Positions 44,129 to 53,062 are shown, numbered from the stretch's first letter. The stretch is 64,000 nt of DNA from Mesorhizobium sp. 131-2-1 (GCF_016756535.1 NZ_AP023247.1:868001-932000); one strand, 5' to 3'. Notes: a model not told the origin generated them from the letters alone. Made by a program: numbers and translations.

Positions 44129-44479
44129 ATGAAGGTCCGGCGCATCGTTGCCAATATCGAGACACAGGACGCGGCGGCGGCGAGGCGCTTCTACCGTGAC
44201 GTGCTCGGCCTCGACGTGCTGATGGATCAGGGCTGGATCGCCACCTACGGGTCCGAGGAAAGCATGCAGGTGCAGGTGAGCTTCATGGCTCAAGGCGGCT
44301 CCGGCACGCCGGTGCCAGATCTTTCGATCGAGGTCGACGAAGTCGATGCGGCGCTCGACGCCATGAAGAGCGCCGGCTTCGCCATCGAATACGGCCCTGC
44401 CGACGAGCCCTGGGGCGTGCGCCGCTTCTTTGTGCGCGATCCGTTCGGCCGGCTGGTCAACATCCTCTCGCACCGGTGA
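44129..44479 (+). CDS. VOC / glyoxalase-like protein
   Basis: 116 aa. Opens VRRIVANIETQDAAAARRFYRDVLGL and closes with YGPADEPWGVRRFFVRDPFGRLVNILSHR, the beta-alpha-beta-beta-beta vicinal oxygen chelate fold. One domain, probably dimeric. No substrate indicated. Starts 11 nt after the RidA stop. Confidence 0.88.
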   Translation: MKVRRIVANIETQDAAAARRFYRDVLGLDVLMDQGWIATYGSEESMQVQVSFMAQGGSGTPVPDLSIEVDEVDAALDAMKSAGFAIEYGPADEPWGVRRFFVRDPFGRLVNILSHR

Positions 44480-44553
44480 GGGTTGAAAGGCTTGCGCCGC
44501 AGGCGCTTGGCGTTTAGCAAGGCCGCGGTTCAATTCTCTCGGGACGGTTCTCC

Positions 44554-45657
44554 ATGGCTTCGAAAAATCTCCTCCTGCTCGCCGGCGACGGCATCGGCCC
44601 CGAGGCCATGGCCGAGGTGAAGAAGCTGATCGCCGCCATGAACGAAAAGCTCGGCAGCGGTTTTGCCACCGACGAGGGCCTGGTCGGCGGCTGCGCCTAC
44701 GACGCGCATGGCGCGGCGATTTCCGATGCCGACATGGCAAAAGCGATGGCGGCGGATGCCGTGCTGTTCGGCGCTGTCGGCGGGCCGAAGTGGGACAAGG
44801 TGCCTTACGAGGTCCGGCCCGAGGCCGGGCTGCTGCGCCTGCGCAAGGACATGGAGCTGTTCGCCAATCTTCGCCCGGCAATCTGCTACCCGGCGCTCGC
44901 CGCGTCCTCCTCGCTGAAGCAGGAAGTGGTCGAGGGCCTCGACATACTGATCGTGCGCGAGCTCACCGGCGGCGTCTATTTCGGCGAGCCGAAGCAGATC
45001 ATCGACCTCGGCAACGGCCAGAAGCGCGGCATCGACACGCAGGTCTACGACACGTTCGAGATCGAGCGCATCTCGGGCGTCGCCTTCGAATTGGCGCGCA
45101 CGCGCAAGAACCACGTCACCTCGATGGAAAAGCGCAACGTCATGAAATCCGGCGTGCTGTGGAACGAGGTGGTCAGCCAGACCCACACGGCGAAATATTC
45201 AGACGTCAAGCTCGACCATATGCTGGCCGATGCCGGCGGCATGCAGCTGGTGCGCTGGCCGAAGCAGTTCGACGTCATCGTCACCGACAATCTGTTCGGC
45301 GACATGCTCTCCGACATCGCCGCGATGCTTACCGGCTCGATCGGCATGCTGCCCTCGGCCTCGCTCGGCGCGCCGGACGTCAAGACCAAGAAGCGCAAGG
45401 CGCTCTACGAGCCGGTGCATGGCTCGGCGCCCGACATCGCCGGCAAGGGCATCGCCAACCCGATCGCCATGATCGCCTCCTTCGCCATGTGCCTGCGCTA
45501 TTCCTTCGGCATGGTGGCCGAGGCCGACAAGCTCGAAGCAGCGATCGCTGCCGTGCTCGACGATGGGCTGCGCACCAAGGACATCCTCTCCGAGGGCATG
45601 ACCGAGGTCGGCACGGTTGAGATGGGCGACGCGATCATCGCCAAGTTCCTGGGCTGA
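44554..45657 (+). CDS. leuB: 3-isopropylmalate dehydrogenase
   Basis: 367 aa, NAD-dependent third step of leucine synthesis. [101 protein letters not shown] and [21 protein letters not shown] are all intact. Part of a plus-strand series with leuD, RidA and a GNAT gene (6 nt to the next). Confidence 0.97.
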   Translation: MASKNLLLLAGDGIGPEAMAEVKKLIAAMNEKLGSGFATDEGLVGGCAYDAHGAAISDADMAKAMAADAVLFGAVGGPKWDKVPYEVRPEAGLLRLRKDMELFANLRPAICYPALAASSSLKQEVVEGLDILIVRELTGGVYFGEPKQIIDLGNGQKRGIDTQVYDTFEIERISGVAFELARTRKNHVTSMEKRNVMKSGVLWNEVVSQTHTAKYSDVKLDHMLADAGGMQLVRWPKQFDVIVTDNLFGDMLSDIAAMLTGSIGMLPSASLGAPDVKTKKRKALYEPVHGSAPDIAGKGIANPIAMIASFAMCLRYSFGMVAEADKLEAAIAAVLDDGLRTKDILSEGMTEVGTVEMGDAIIAKFLG

Positions 45658-45662
45658 TCCCC

Positions 45663-46148
45663 ATGGCGGTCGACGTCCGCTGGGCGACGACCGAAGACGC
45701 GGCGGCGCTCGCCATCGTGCTCTGCGATATGGCGGTGCACTACCAGCAGCCGCCACTCGCCGCCGATCGGGCCGAGGCGGCAGCACGAAGATGGCTCGGC
45801 GACGAAAGCCCGGCCTATCCGCATTTCGCGCTTGCCTTTGCCGGCGGGGCGGTTGCCGGTCTAGCCTCGGTGGCGATCGCGCATCCCGGCATCGATCTCG
45901 AACGGCTGATGTTCCTGAAGGACCTGTTCGTGCGCGACGAAGCCCGCAACGCAGGCGTCGGCCGCGCGCTGATCGCGTTCCTTGCCGGCCATTGCCTGAG
46001 CCACGGCATCGGCCGCATCGACCTCACCGCGGAGGACTGGAACGAGGGCGCGATGCGGTTCTACGCGCGGCTTGGTGCCGAGCGCCACGGCCAGAAGATC
46101 TTTCTTCGGTTGTCGGCCAAGGCGTTGGAGACGGCAGCTAGATCCTGA
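45663..46148 (+). CDS. GNAT-family N-acetyltransferase
   Basis: 161 aa. LERLMFLKDLFVRDEARNAGVGRALIAFLAGHCLSHGIGRIDLTAEDWNEGAMRFYARLGAERHGQ: acetyl-CoA motif RxxGxG with the C-terminal FYxxLG. Substrate unknown. Starts 5 nt after leuB and may be co-expressed. Its end overlaps the convergent DUF805 gene by 11 nt. Confidence 0.9.
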   Translation: MAVDVRWATTEDAAALAIVLCDMAVHYQQPPLAADRAEAAARRWLGDESPAYPHFALAFAGGAVAGLASVAIAHPGIDLERLMFLKDLFVRDEARNAGVGRALIAFLAGHCLSHGIGRIDLTAEDWNEGAMRFYARLGAERHGQKIFLRLSAKALETAARS

Positions 46149-46848
46149 CGCCGGCTGGCACAGGCCCCCACTGGTTCTCGCGCCCTTGCGTCGGGATCAG
46201 CGCGAAGACCAGCGTCGCCAGGCCGCCGACGGTTGGGATGAAACAGAGGATGGCAAGCCAGCCGGTCAGGCCGATGTCGTGCAGGCGGCGCACGATCAGG
46301 CCGATCCACGGCGGGATCGTCGCCAGGATGAACAGGCCGGAAAGGCCGACCGTCATGGCTGGCATTTCCTGGCCGGGCTCGAGATCGCCGATTGCTGCGT
46401 CGGCGGCGAGCCCGATCGCGACGACCGCGATGATGCTGATGGTCCAGAACAGGCAGAAGCCCCAGAACTCCTTGCGGCGGGCGCGGTCGACGAAGTTGAA
46501 GTAGTTTTGCGTCACCGCCCGCCAGAAATAGTCCCACAGACCGGTGGACCGGGCGGGAGCCGTGTCGGCCGCGCGACCGAACTGCTGCGTGGCCGCCTGC
46601 CTGACGACGGCTTGCGGCGCTGCGGCAGCTGGAGCGGTGGCGCCGGCCGAGGCAGCCGAAGCCTGCGGGCGGACCGAATAGACGTTGCGCGCCTGGCCGC
46701 CGCTTGGCTGGAACTCGACGGACGCGCCCTTGGCCAGCGAGGTCTCGCGGCGCATGTCCTCGCGGGCGAAACTGTAGCGGTTGCCGTCGGCCCCGGTGAG
46801 GAAACCGAAGCCCTGCTCCTCGTCATAGTGCAGAATTTCGCCGCGCAT
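46138..46848 (-). CDS. Cold-shock-like domain fused to DUF805 membrane domain
   Basis: 236 aa. Residues 1-62 (MRGEILHYDEEQGFGFLTGADGNRYSFAREDM) resemble a cold-shock/OB domain: FGFLTG in place of the usual GFGFI. An Ala/Pro-rich linker (63-105) joins it to a four-segment DUF805 domain (YFNFVDRARRKEFWGFCLFWTI, PWIGLIVRRLHDIGLTGWLAIL, PTVGGLATLVFALIPTQGRENQWG). A nucleic-acid or small-ligand-binding head on a membrane anchor is an odd fusion seen in alphaproteobacteria; function unknown. Convergent with the GNAT gene. Confidence 0.85.
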   Translation of the reverse strand: MRGEILHYDEEQGFGFLTGADGNRYSFAREDMRRETSLAKGASVEFQPSGGQARNVYSVRPQASAASAGATAPAAAAPQAVVRQAATQQFGRAADTAPARSTGLWDYFWRAVTQNYFNFVDRARRKEFWGFCLFWTISIIAVVAIGLAADAAIGDLEPGQEMPAMTVGLSGLFILATIPPWIGLIVRRLHDIGLTGWLAILCFIPTVGGLATLVFALIPTQGRENQWGPVPAGVRI

Positions 46849-46950
46849 GGCCTTGCCCCCAAAGTTGCGCCTCGCCCAGACTGTTCAAAGTCGGCGCGGA
46901 TCGCAAGAGGCTTGCGGTGAAACGGGCGGCCGCTTTGGCCAACCGGGCGA

Positions 46951-48804
46951 TCAGCCCGGCTGTTTCTTCGGCTTCTTGTGCTTTGCCGGCTTGTCGAATT
47001 TCGGCTTGCCGGGCTTCTTTGCCCACGGCTTTGCCTCCGTCGCGCCGGTGCGTTCGGGCTGCGCGCGCTTTTCGAATTTCGGCTTGTGAGCACCTTGGGG
47101 CGCATTCTGCTCGAAGGGCCGCTTGCCGCGATGCGGCTTCTTGTCCGGCTTCGGTGGCTGGTAGCCGGCACGCGACAAGTCGGGCGTGCCCTCCAGCCGC
47201 TTCACTGCGATGTTGTTTTGCAATTTGCGGTCGGGGCCGATGGCGGCGAGGAAGCGGTCGGCCCAGCCGGCGGCGATCTGCACGAAAGTCTCTTCCGGCT
47301 GCATCTTGATGGCGCCGATCTCGCGCTTCGAGATATTGCCGGTGCGGCACAGCATCGGGATCAGCCAGCGCGGCTCGGCATTCTGCCGGCGGCCGACTGA
47401 CAGCGAGAACCAGACGCTGTCGCCGAAATCGTCGCGGCGGCTTGGCGCCTCGTCGCGTCGGGCCGGCCTCTCGCCCGACGGCGTGAACGGCGCGACATCG
47501 AGCAGATCCTCGGGTGCCGAGCGGCTGGAGCGGCAAAGCCGCACGAAGGCCGCGGCCACCAGTTCGGCGCCGTGCCGCTCAAGCAGAGTGTCGACGAAGC
47601 CGCGTTCCTCGTCCTTCACCAGCTCGCTGAAGGCGGCGTCGGCAAGGATGCGCTCATCGTCGCGCTTGAGCACGTCGTCCGCCGAGGGCGGGCTCGCCCA
47701 GGTCGCGGTCAGGCCGGCATTGTGCAGCAGCCGCTCTGTGCGCCGGCGGGCGTTGTTGGGCACGATCAGCGCGCTGACGCCTTTGCGCCCGGCCCGTCCG
47801 GTCCGGCCGCTGCGGTGCAGCAGCGTCTCCGGGTTGGTCGGCAGGTCGGCATGGATGACCAGCTCGAGATTGGGCAGGTCGATGCCGCGCGCCGCCACGT
47901 CGGTGGCGATGCAGACTTTCGCGCGGCCGTCGCGCATGGCCTGCAGCGCATGGCTGCGCTCGTTCTGGCTGAGCTCGCCCGAGAGCGCGACCACGGAAAA
48001 ATTGCGGTTGTTGAAGCGCGCCGTCAGATGATTGACGGCGGCGCGGGTGTTGCAGAACACCATCGCGTTCTGCGCCTCGTAATAGCGCAGCATGTTGATG
48101 ATGGCGTTCTCGCGGTCGGCGGGTGCTACGCTCAGCGCGCGGTACTCGATGTCGAGATGCTGCTTTGCCTCGCCGCCGGCCGAGATGCGCACAGCGTCGC
48201 GCTGGTAGCCTTGCGCCAGCGTGGCGATGGAGCGCGGCACGGTGGCGGAAAACATCAGCGTGCGGCGCTCGGCGGGTGCCGCATCGAGGATGAATTCGAG
48301 ATCCTCTCGAAAACCGAGGTCGAGCATCTCGTCGGCCTCGTCCAGCACCACGGCCTTCAGCTCCGACATGTCGAGCGCGTGCCGGGTGATATGGTCGCGC
48401 AGCCGGCCGGGCGTGCCGACTACGATGTGGGCGCCACGCTCCAGCGCGCGCCGCTCGCTGCGCATGTCCATGCCGCCGACGCAGGAGGCGATTGCAGCGC
48501 CGGTCAGCTCGTAAAGCCATTCCAGCTCGCGCCGCACCTGCAGCGCCAGCTCCCGCGTCGGCGCCACGACCAGGCCGAGCGGCGCGCCGGCAGCGGCGAA
48601 GCGCTCCGCGCCGCCAAGCAGCGTCGGCGCCAATGCAAGGCCGAAGGCGACGGTCTTGCCGGAGCCGGTCTGGGCCGAAACCAGCGCGTCGGCCTCACCG
48701 AGCTCGGAGGCGAGAACCGCCTTCTGTACCGGCGTCAGCGCGGTGTAGCCGCGTTTTTCCAGCGCCTCTGCAAGCGCAGGAACAATACCTTGGAAACTGG
48801 ACAT
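46951..48804 (-). CDS. DEAD-box RNA helicase, DbpA-type C-terminus
   Basis: 617 aa. All motifs are seen: AQTGSGKT (I), PTRELALQV (Ia), GTPGRLRDH (Ib), DEADEML (II), SATVP (III), VFCNTRAAVNHL (IV), ATDVAARGIDLPN (V), HRSGRTGRAGRKG (VI). Residues about 460-560 (VWFSLSVGRRQNAEPRWLIPMLCRTGNISKREIGAIKM) form a DbpA-type RNA-binding domain, suggesting 23S rRNA or ribosome-assembly work. A long Lys/Pro-rich basic tail (KPDKKPHRGKRP... KPKKQPG) follows. Confidence 0.95.
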   Translation of the reverse strand: MSSFQGIVPALAEALEKRGYTALTPVQKAVLASELGEADALVSAQTGSGKTVAFGLALAPTLLGGAERFAAAGAPLGLVVAPTRELALQVRRELEWLYELTGAAIASCVGGMDMRSERRALERGAHIVVGTPGRLRDHITRHALDMSELKAVVLDEADEMLDLGFREDLEFILDAAPAERRTLMFSATVPRSIATLAQGYQRDAVRISAGGEAKQHLDIEYRALSVAPADRENAIINMLRYYEAQNAMVFCNTRAAVNHLTARFNNRNFSVVALSGELSQNERSHALQAMRDGRAKVCIATDVAARGIDLPNLELVIHADLPTNPETLLHRSGRTGRAGRKGVSALIVPNNARRRTERLLHNAGLTATWASPPSADDVLKRDDERILADAAFSELVKDEERGFVDTLLERHGAELVAAAFVRLCRSSRSAPEDLLDVAPFTPSGERPARRDEAPSRRDDFGDSVWFSLSVGRRQNAEPRWLIPMLCRTGNISKREIGAIKMQPEETFVQIAAGWADRFLAAIGPDRKLQNNIAVKRLEGTPDLSRAGYQPPKPDKKPHRGKRPFEQNAPQGAHKPKFEKRAQPERTGATEAKPWAKKPGKPKFDKPAKHKKPKKQPG

Positions 48805-49025
48805 CTATCTCTTTCGGAATTCGGGGGTTCTGGCTCGTAAAGGAGCACAGGGCCGGCACTGTGCCGGCCAAAGCGAAATTTGGGCGTTCGTACTTCTTGC
48901 GGCCACCATTGTACAGAGCAGGCGGCGGCGAGCCTTTCCCTTCTCCGCTGGGAGAAGGGCGAGCGCGCCAATTGACTCTTTTACCAAACCGCGTAAAAGC
49001 CCGCTTCGAACGGGATTGTTCTTCG

Positions 49026-49157
49026 ATGCGCGGCCTTCTGATGGCTCTTCTTGCCTTCGATGCCCCCAGCCACGATGCGCGGCATCGGGCCGGGCGCTTC
49101 GGCGCGCCTGCCCGTTCCAGCAAAACTACGGCCAAAACCACCACCAAAACGGTGTGA
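49026..49157 (+). CDS. Candidate leader peptide for asd, Thr/Lys-rich
   Basis: 43 codons ahead of asd, ending SSKTTAKTTTKTV (codons 31-43): six Thr and three Lys among the last eleven sense codons, at 49122-49154. asd is the shared step to threonine, lysine and methionine, so these are just the residues expected of an attenuator control peptide. The ATG at 49026 has no strong ribosome site; 49041 is another possible start. A promoter-like TTGACT at 48972 is upstream. No other gene is seen in 48805-49264; 48900-48965 has only a short palindrome (cccttctccgctgggagaaggg). Confidence 0.55.
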   Translation: MRGLLMALLAFDAPSHDARHRAGRFGAPARSSKTTAKTTTKTV

Positions 49158-49180
49158 TTCCCTTGGCCTAACCACCCTCT

Positions 49181-49228
49181 CCCGGGTTCGGCCCGGGGGA
49201 CGGAACCCGCATGAGGCCGGCGGGTTTT
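49181..49228 (+). promoter_or_regulatory. Candidate attenuator of asd with competing hairpins
   Basis: Terminator form: aacccgc (49204-49210) pairs with gcgggtt (49220-49226), followed by tttt. Alternative form: cgggttc (49183-49189) pairs with gaacccg (49203-49209), using the same strand and so blocking the terminator. A third hairpin cccggg/cccggg (49181-49197) competes with the alternative form. Lies 24-70 nt past the leader stop and 37 nt before the asd start. Confidence 0.55.
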
Positions 49229-49264
49229 CTCCAACAACCAAGCGGAGAGGGACAGGAGATTTCT

Positions 49265-50299
49265 ATGAGTTTCAAGGTTGCGGTAGTCGGCGCCACGGGC
49301 AATGTGGGCCGCGAGATGCTCAACATTCTGGACGAGCGCGGCTTTCCGGTAAGCGAAGTGGTGGCATTGGCCTCGCGGCGCAGCCAGGGCACGGAAGTGT
49401 CCTTCGGCGACCGCACGCTGAAGGTCAAGGCACTCGACACCTACGACTTTTCCGACACCGACCTCTGCATCATGTCGGCCGGCGGCAACGTCTCCAAGGA
49501 ATGGTCGCCGAAGATCGGCAAGCAGGGCTGCGTCGTCATCGATAATTCGTCCGCCTTCCGCTACGACCCGGACGTGCCGCTGATCGTGCCGGAAGTGAAC
49601 CCGGACGCGATCGAGCAGTTCTCGCGCAAGAACATCATCGCCAACCCGAACTGCTCGACGGCGCAGCTGGTGGTGGCGATGAAGCCGCTGCATGACGCGG
49701 CGACCATCAAGCGTATCGTGGTCGCCACCTACCAGTCGGTGTCCGGCGCCGGCAAGGAAGGCATGGACGAGCTGTTCACGCAGACGCGCGCCGTCTTCGT
49801 CGCCGACCAGGTCGACGTCAAGAAGTTCACCAAGCGCATCGCCTTCAACGTCATCCCGCATATCGACGTCTTCCTCGACGACGGCTTCACCAAGGAAGAG
49901 TGGAAGATGGTGGCCGAGACCAAGAAGATGCTCGACCCCAAGATCAAGCTGACGGCGACCTGTGTGCGCGTGCCGGTGTTCATCGGCCACTCCGAAGCGG
50001 TCAACATCGAGTTCGAGAAGCCGATCACGGCGGATGAGGCGCGCGAGATCCTGCGCGAGGCGCCGGGCTGCCAGGTCTTGGACAAGCGCGAGAACGGCGG
50101 CTACATCACGCCGCTGGAATCGGCCGGCGAGGACGCGACCTTCATCTCGCGCATCCGCGAGGATTCGACCATCGACAACGGCCTGTCGATGTGGATCGTC
50201 TCCGACAATCTGCGCAAGGGCGCGGCGCTCAACGCGGTGCAGATCGCCGAGCTGCTGGTCGAGCGCGGCCTGATCCAGCCGAAGAAGAAGGCGGCCTAA
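49265..50299 (+). CDS. asd: Aspartate-semialdehyde dehydrogenase
   Basis: 344 aa. NADPH-dependent reduction of aspartyl phosphate to the semialdehyde, the branch to lysine/diaminopimelate, threonine and methionine. FKVAVVGATGNVGREMLNIL (nucleotide site), VVIDNSSAFRYDPDVPLIVPEVN, ANPNCSTAQLV with catalytic Cys130, and RVPVFIGHSEAVNIEF with catalytic His are intact. ATG 49265 is preceded by AGGAGATTTCT. A Thr/Lys-rich leader with alternative hairpins precedes it. Confidence 0.97.
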   Translation: MSFKVAVVGATGNVGREMLNILDERGFPVSEVVALASRRSQGTEVSFGDRTLKVKALDTYDFSDTDLCIMSAGGNVSKEWSPKIGKQGCVVIDNSSAFRYDPDVPLIVPEVNPDAIEQFSRKNIIANPNCSTAQLVVAMKPLHDAATIKRIVVATYQSVSGAGKEGMDELFTQTRAVFVADQVDVKKFTKRIAFNVIPHIDVFLDDGFTKEEWKMVAETKKMLDPKIKLTATCVRVPVFIGHSEAVNIEFEKPITADEAREILREAPGCQVLDKRENGGYITPLESAGEDATFISRIREDSTIDNGLSMWIVSDNLRKGAALNAVQIAELLVERGLIQPKKKAA

Positions 50300-50313
50300 T
50301 CTCGCTCACGGGG

Positions 50314-50337
50314 TCGGCCTTCGGCCGATTCCGTTTT
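50314..50337 (+). terminator. Probable terminator after asd
   Basis: tcggcc (50314-50319) ttc ggccga (50323-50328), then ttccgtttt. Near-identical tcggccttcggccgatt recurs at 50427-50443, so this may be part of a repeat-rich spacer. 50300-50524 has no gene; it holds these palindromes and a further ttctccccgttcacggagagaa hairpin. Confidence 0.5.
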
Positions 50338-50524
50338 CGCTCACGGGCCGTATCGCCGCTGACGCGGCTGGCCCTCCGCGGGGGCGCCGGACGACCGGCG
50401 GCCCGCGGTCGCGGGCTCGGCCTTCGGCCGATTAGCTTCCTTCTCCCCGTTCACGGAGAGAAGGTCCCGGCAGGGGGATGAGGGGCAGCACCGCCATTTC
50501 AAGCAGGCAGTGGGGGCGCCGGTG

Positions 50525-50932
50525 TCACAGCCGGTTCTCTTCCGCAAGCTGCGCTAGCATCCCCATCGCCTCCTCGGCCCGGTCGGCCGGGATGAACAGA
50601 TGATCGTGATAGAAGGCCGAGACCGGATTGACTCCCATGCCGGCCGAGGCCAGCCGGGTGGTGATGGCGGCGAGGAAGCCGACGGCCTCCAGTGAAGAGT
50701 GGATGTTCAGCGTGATCATCCGGCAGCGGAAGTTGCCATCCAGGCCGGCAGCTTTCGCCTGGCCCTCGGCGACGATAAGCGTCGTTCCCTCGCGCTCGCG
50801 AAAACTCATGACCGGATCGAGGCCATCCGGCATCGCCGCGCCCGGCGCCAGCGTCGCGAAGACATGGACATCGGGGAGTAGATGCGGCGTCATCGACGCC
50901 AACAATTTTTGCAGATCGGTTTCGCCGGTCAT
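50525..50932 (-). CDS. ACT domain protein (DUF2241/ACT_3 type)
   Basis: 135 aa. TDLQKLLASMTPHLLPDVHVFATL at the N-terminus and MITLNIHSSLEAVGFLAAITTRLASAGMGVNPVSAFYHDHLFIPADRAEEAM at the C-terminus are the two halves of this family, related to amino-acid-binding ACT domains. Likely a small amino-acid-sensing or regulatory protein. ATG 50932 follows GAGGAGAG on the minus strand. Convergent with asd. Confidence 0.88.
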   Translation of the reverse strand: MTGETDLQKLLASMTPHLLPDVHVFATLAPGAAMPDGLDPVMSFREREGTTLIVAEGQAKAAGLDGNFRCRMITLNIHSSLEAVGFLAAITTRLASAGMGVNPVSAFYHDHLFIPADRAEEAMGMLAQLAEENRL

Positions 50933-51117
50933 CTCTCCTCCTCGGGCGGTGCGCATTGCCAGTCTCGTGGCCTGCCCTCGTCAATAGACCGGCCAGGCGA
51001 GCGCCGGTAGTCCCGGCCCCGGGCGACATCGCAATGTCGCTGGCGGCCTCGCTTGCTTTGCTGGCGCATTGCACAATAGACGGATCAGGGCCGCGTCAGG
51101 GTCCATGAGGGTTTTCG

Positions 51118-52023
51118 ATGATCGTCCGCCCGCGTCCGGGATTCCTGCATCTGTTCTTCATCATGCGCGGCTCCGTGGTGCCGCGCATCCTGCCGCAGAT
51201 CTTCGGCTTTGCCGCCTATGGCGCGCTGGTGGTGCTGGTCGTGAAGGCCCTCAAGCTCGACTTCGGCAATGCCGGCACCGCACCCTTCGCCCTGCTCGGC
51301 GTGGCGTTGTCGATCTATCTCGGCTTCCGTAACAACGCCGCCTATGACCGCTGGTGGGAGGCGCGCAAGCTGTGGGGCCAGCTCGTCTTCGACATCCGTA
51401 ACCTGGCGCGCGCCTCGACCGGCCTGATTGAGGACCGGGCCGAGCTGCGCGGCCTCTTGATGGAGGCGATCGGCTTTTGCCATTTCCTGCGAGGGCTGCT
51501 GAGGTGGGTGGATGCCGCGCCGGAGGCGCGAACGTTCATCGGCGATGAGGTCGAAGCCATCGCAAAGGCCGCCAACGCTCCCGATGCGCTGGTGCGCAAG
51601 ATGGGCGCGCGCGTCGCGGCGCTTCGCAAGGCCGGCGCGCTCGACACGATCGGCTATCGCATCCTCGACGAGCGCCTGTCGGAGATCGCCGCCGCGCAGG
51701 CCGGCTGCGAGCGCATCGCCGGAACGCCGCTGCCCTTCGCCTACACGCTGCTCCTGCAGCGCACAGCCTACGTCTTCTGCCTGTTGCTGCCGTTCGGGCT
51801 GGCCGCGCCGGCCGGCTGGGCGACGCCGCTGTTCACGGCGCTGATCGCCTACACCTTCTTCGGCCTCGACGCGCTCTCGGAGGAGCTCGAGGATCCCTTC
51901 GGCACCCAGCCCAACGACCTTGCGCTGGATGGGCTTTGCCGCGTCTGCGAAATCTCGGTGTTCGAGGCGCTCGGCGAGACGCCGCCGAAGATGATCCCGG
52001 CGGAAAGGTTCTATTTCTCCTGA
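51118..52023 (+). CDS. Bestrophin-family (UPF0187) channel-like protein
   Basis: 301 aa. IVRPRPGFLHLFFIMRGSVVPRILPQI, FALLGVALSIYLGFRNNAAYDRWWEARKLWGQLVFDIRNLAR and a C-terminal YTFFGLDALSEELEDPFGTQPNDLALD are diagnostic of bacterial bestrophins, pentameric ion channels. The DALSEELEDPFG motif is the Ca-clasp-like region in the eukaryotic relatives. Ion selectivity is not inferred. Confidence 0.93.
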   Translation: MIVRPRPGFLHLFFIMRGSVVPRILPQIFGFAAYGALVVLVVKALKLDFGNAGTAPFALLGVALSIYLGFRNNAAYDRWWEARKLWGQLVFDIRNLARASTGLIEDRAELRGLLMEAIGFCHFLRGLLRWVDAAPEARTFIGDEVEAIAKAANAPDALVRKMGARVAALRKAGALDTIGYRILDERLSEIAAAQAGCERIAGTPLPFAYTLLLQRTAYVFCLLLPFGLAAPAGWATPLFTALIAYTFFGLDALSEELEDPFGTQPNDLALDGLCRVCEISVFEALGETPPKMIPAERFYFS

Positions 52024-52135
52024 GCCCACCCGGAGTGTTCCAGCCCAAGCCGTCCAGGCTACCAGCCGGATAAGCGCTGCCCTGGATTCAATCTTTGGAC
52101 CGCGCCGCTTGACTTGGTCGCCGGCGCCTCGTATA

Positions 52136-52165
52136 GAACCAAAAGGTTACATAACCATTTGGTTC
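52136..52165. promoter_or_regulatory. Imperfect 30-bp palindrome, ArsR operator candidate
   Basis: gaaccaaaaggtta (52136-52149) mirrors aaccatttggttc (52153-52165) with two mismatches. It ends 4 nt before the ATG of the second ArsR gene, so binding would block translation-start-proximal transcription. It shares the AACC...GGTT core with 41145-41164. Confidence 0.72.
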
Positions 52166-52169
52166 AATA

Positions 52170-52517
52170 ATGACGACGGATAGTCTCAGCCTGACCCTCG
52201 CGGCGCTTGCCGACCCGACCCGTCGCGCCATCCTGGCGCGTCTGGCGCTCGGCGAGGCCTCGGTCACGGAGTTGGCGGAGCCGTTTGCCATGAGCTTTCC
52301 GGCGGTGTCGAAGCACCTCAAGGTGCTTGAGCGCGCCGGCCTGGTGGCGCGCGGCCGCGACGCGCAGTTTCGGCCGCGCCGCCTGCAGCCGGAACCATTG
52401 CGCGAGATCGACGAGTGGCTGGAGTCCTACCGCGCGCTATGGGACGCGCGCTTCGACCGGCTGGAAACCTATCTGCAGGCCTTGCAGGCGGGCGATCCCG
52501 GAGCGGATCAAAATTAA
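52170..52517 (+). CDS. ArsR-family regulator
   Basis: 115 aa. LTLAALADPTRRAILARLALGEASVTELAEPFAMSFPAVSKHLKVLERAGLVARGRDAQFRPRRLQPEPL: typical winged helix and wing. There are no cysteines, so not a metal sensor of the usual kind. Heads a module with an AHSA1-like protein, DoxX protein and a second SRPBCC protein. Own operator at 52136-52165. Confidence 0.92.
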   Translation: MTTDSLSLTLAALADPTRRAILARLALGEASVTELAEPFAMSFPAVSKHLKVLERAGLVARGRDAQFRPRRLQPEPLREIDEWLESYRALWDARFDRLETYLQALQAGDPGADQN

Positions 52518-52570
52518 GCCGGCTAATCAGCTTGCCATCCTTGCGCAACAGGACAGTCCAGAGAGGGAAC

Positions 52571-53062
52571 ATGACAGATCAGACTATCGACACACCATCC
52601 GACGACCCGGTCATCATCATCACCCGGACATTCGATGCGCCACGCGCGCTGATGTTCAAGCTGTTCACCGATCCATACCATCTGGTGCGGTTCTGGGGAC
52701 CGGAAGGATCGACCTATCCGGTCTGCGAGATGGATGTGCGGCCGGGCGGGCAATGGCGTCTGACCATGCGCTTTGCCGACGGCAGCGAATATCCGACCAA
52801 CAGCGTCTATCTGGAAATCGCTCCGCCGGATCGGATCGTCTATCGTGACGCGCCGCTCGATCGCAGCCAGTGGCAGGATACCCTGCCGCCGCCCAACATG
52901 GTGACGACAATCCTGTTCGAGGATGCCGGCGGCAAGACGCGGATCGTCGCCAACATCCGCGCCAACTCGGTCGCCGCCCGCGACATGGCAGTGAAGATGG
53001 GCTTCGGCCAGATGGTCATGGCGAGCTACGCGCGGCTGGAAGCCTATCTCAAGACGCTCTGA
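52571..53062 (+). CDS. SRPBCC / AHSA1-like protein
   Basis: 163 aa. IIITRTFDAPRALMFKLFTDPYHLVRFWGPEG, CEMDVRPGGQWRLTMRFADGSEYP and ARDMAVKMGFGQMVMASYARLEAYL are the family pattern (the last typical of members with ArsR partners). Start ATG 52571 follows AGAGAGGGAAC. Ligand unknown. Second gene of the ArsR module. Confidence 0.9.
   Translation: MTDQTIDTPSDDPVIIITRTFDAPRALMFKLFTDPYHLVRFWGPEGSTYPVCEMDVRPGGQWRLTMRFADGSEYPTNSVYLEIAPPDRIVYRDAPLDRSQWQDTLPPPNMVTTILFEDAGGKTRIVANIRANSVAARDMAVKMGFGQMVMASYARLEAYLKTL

Noticed and set aside
49181..49228. A riboswitch upstream of asd
   Set aside because: I see no lysine- or SAM-riboswitch core; the Thr/Lys codon run favours peptide-coupled attenuation.
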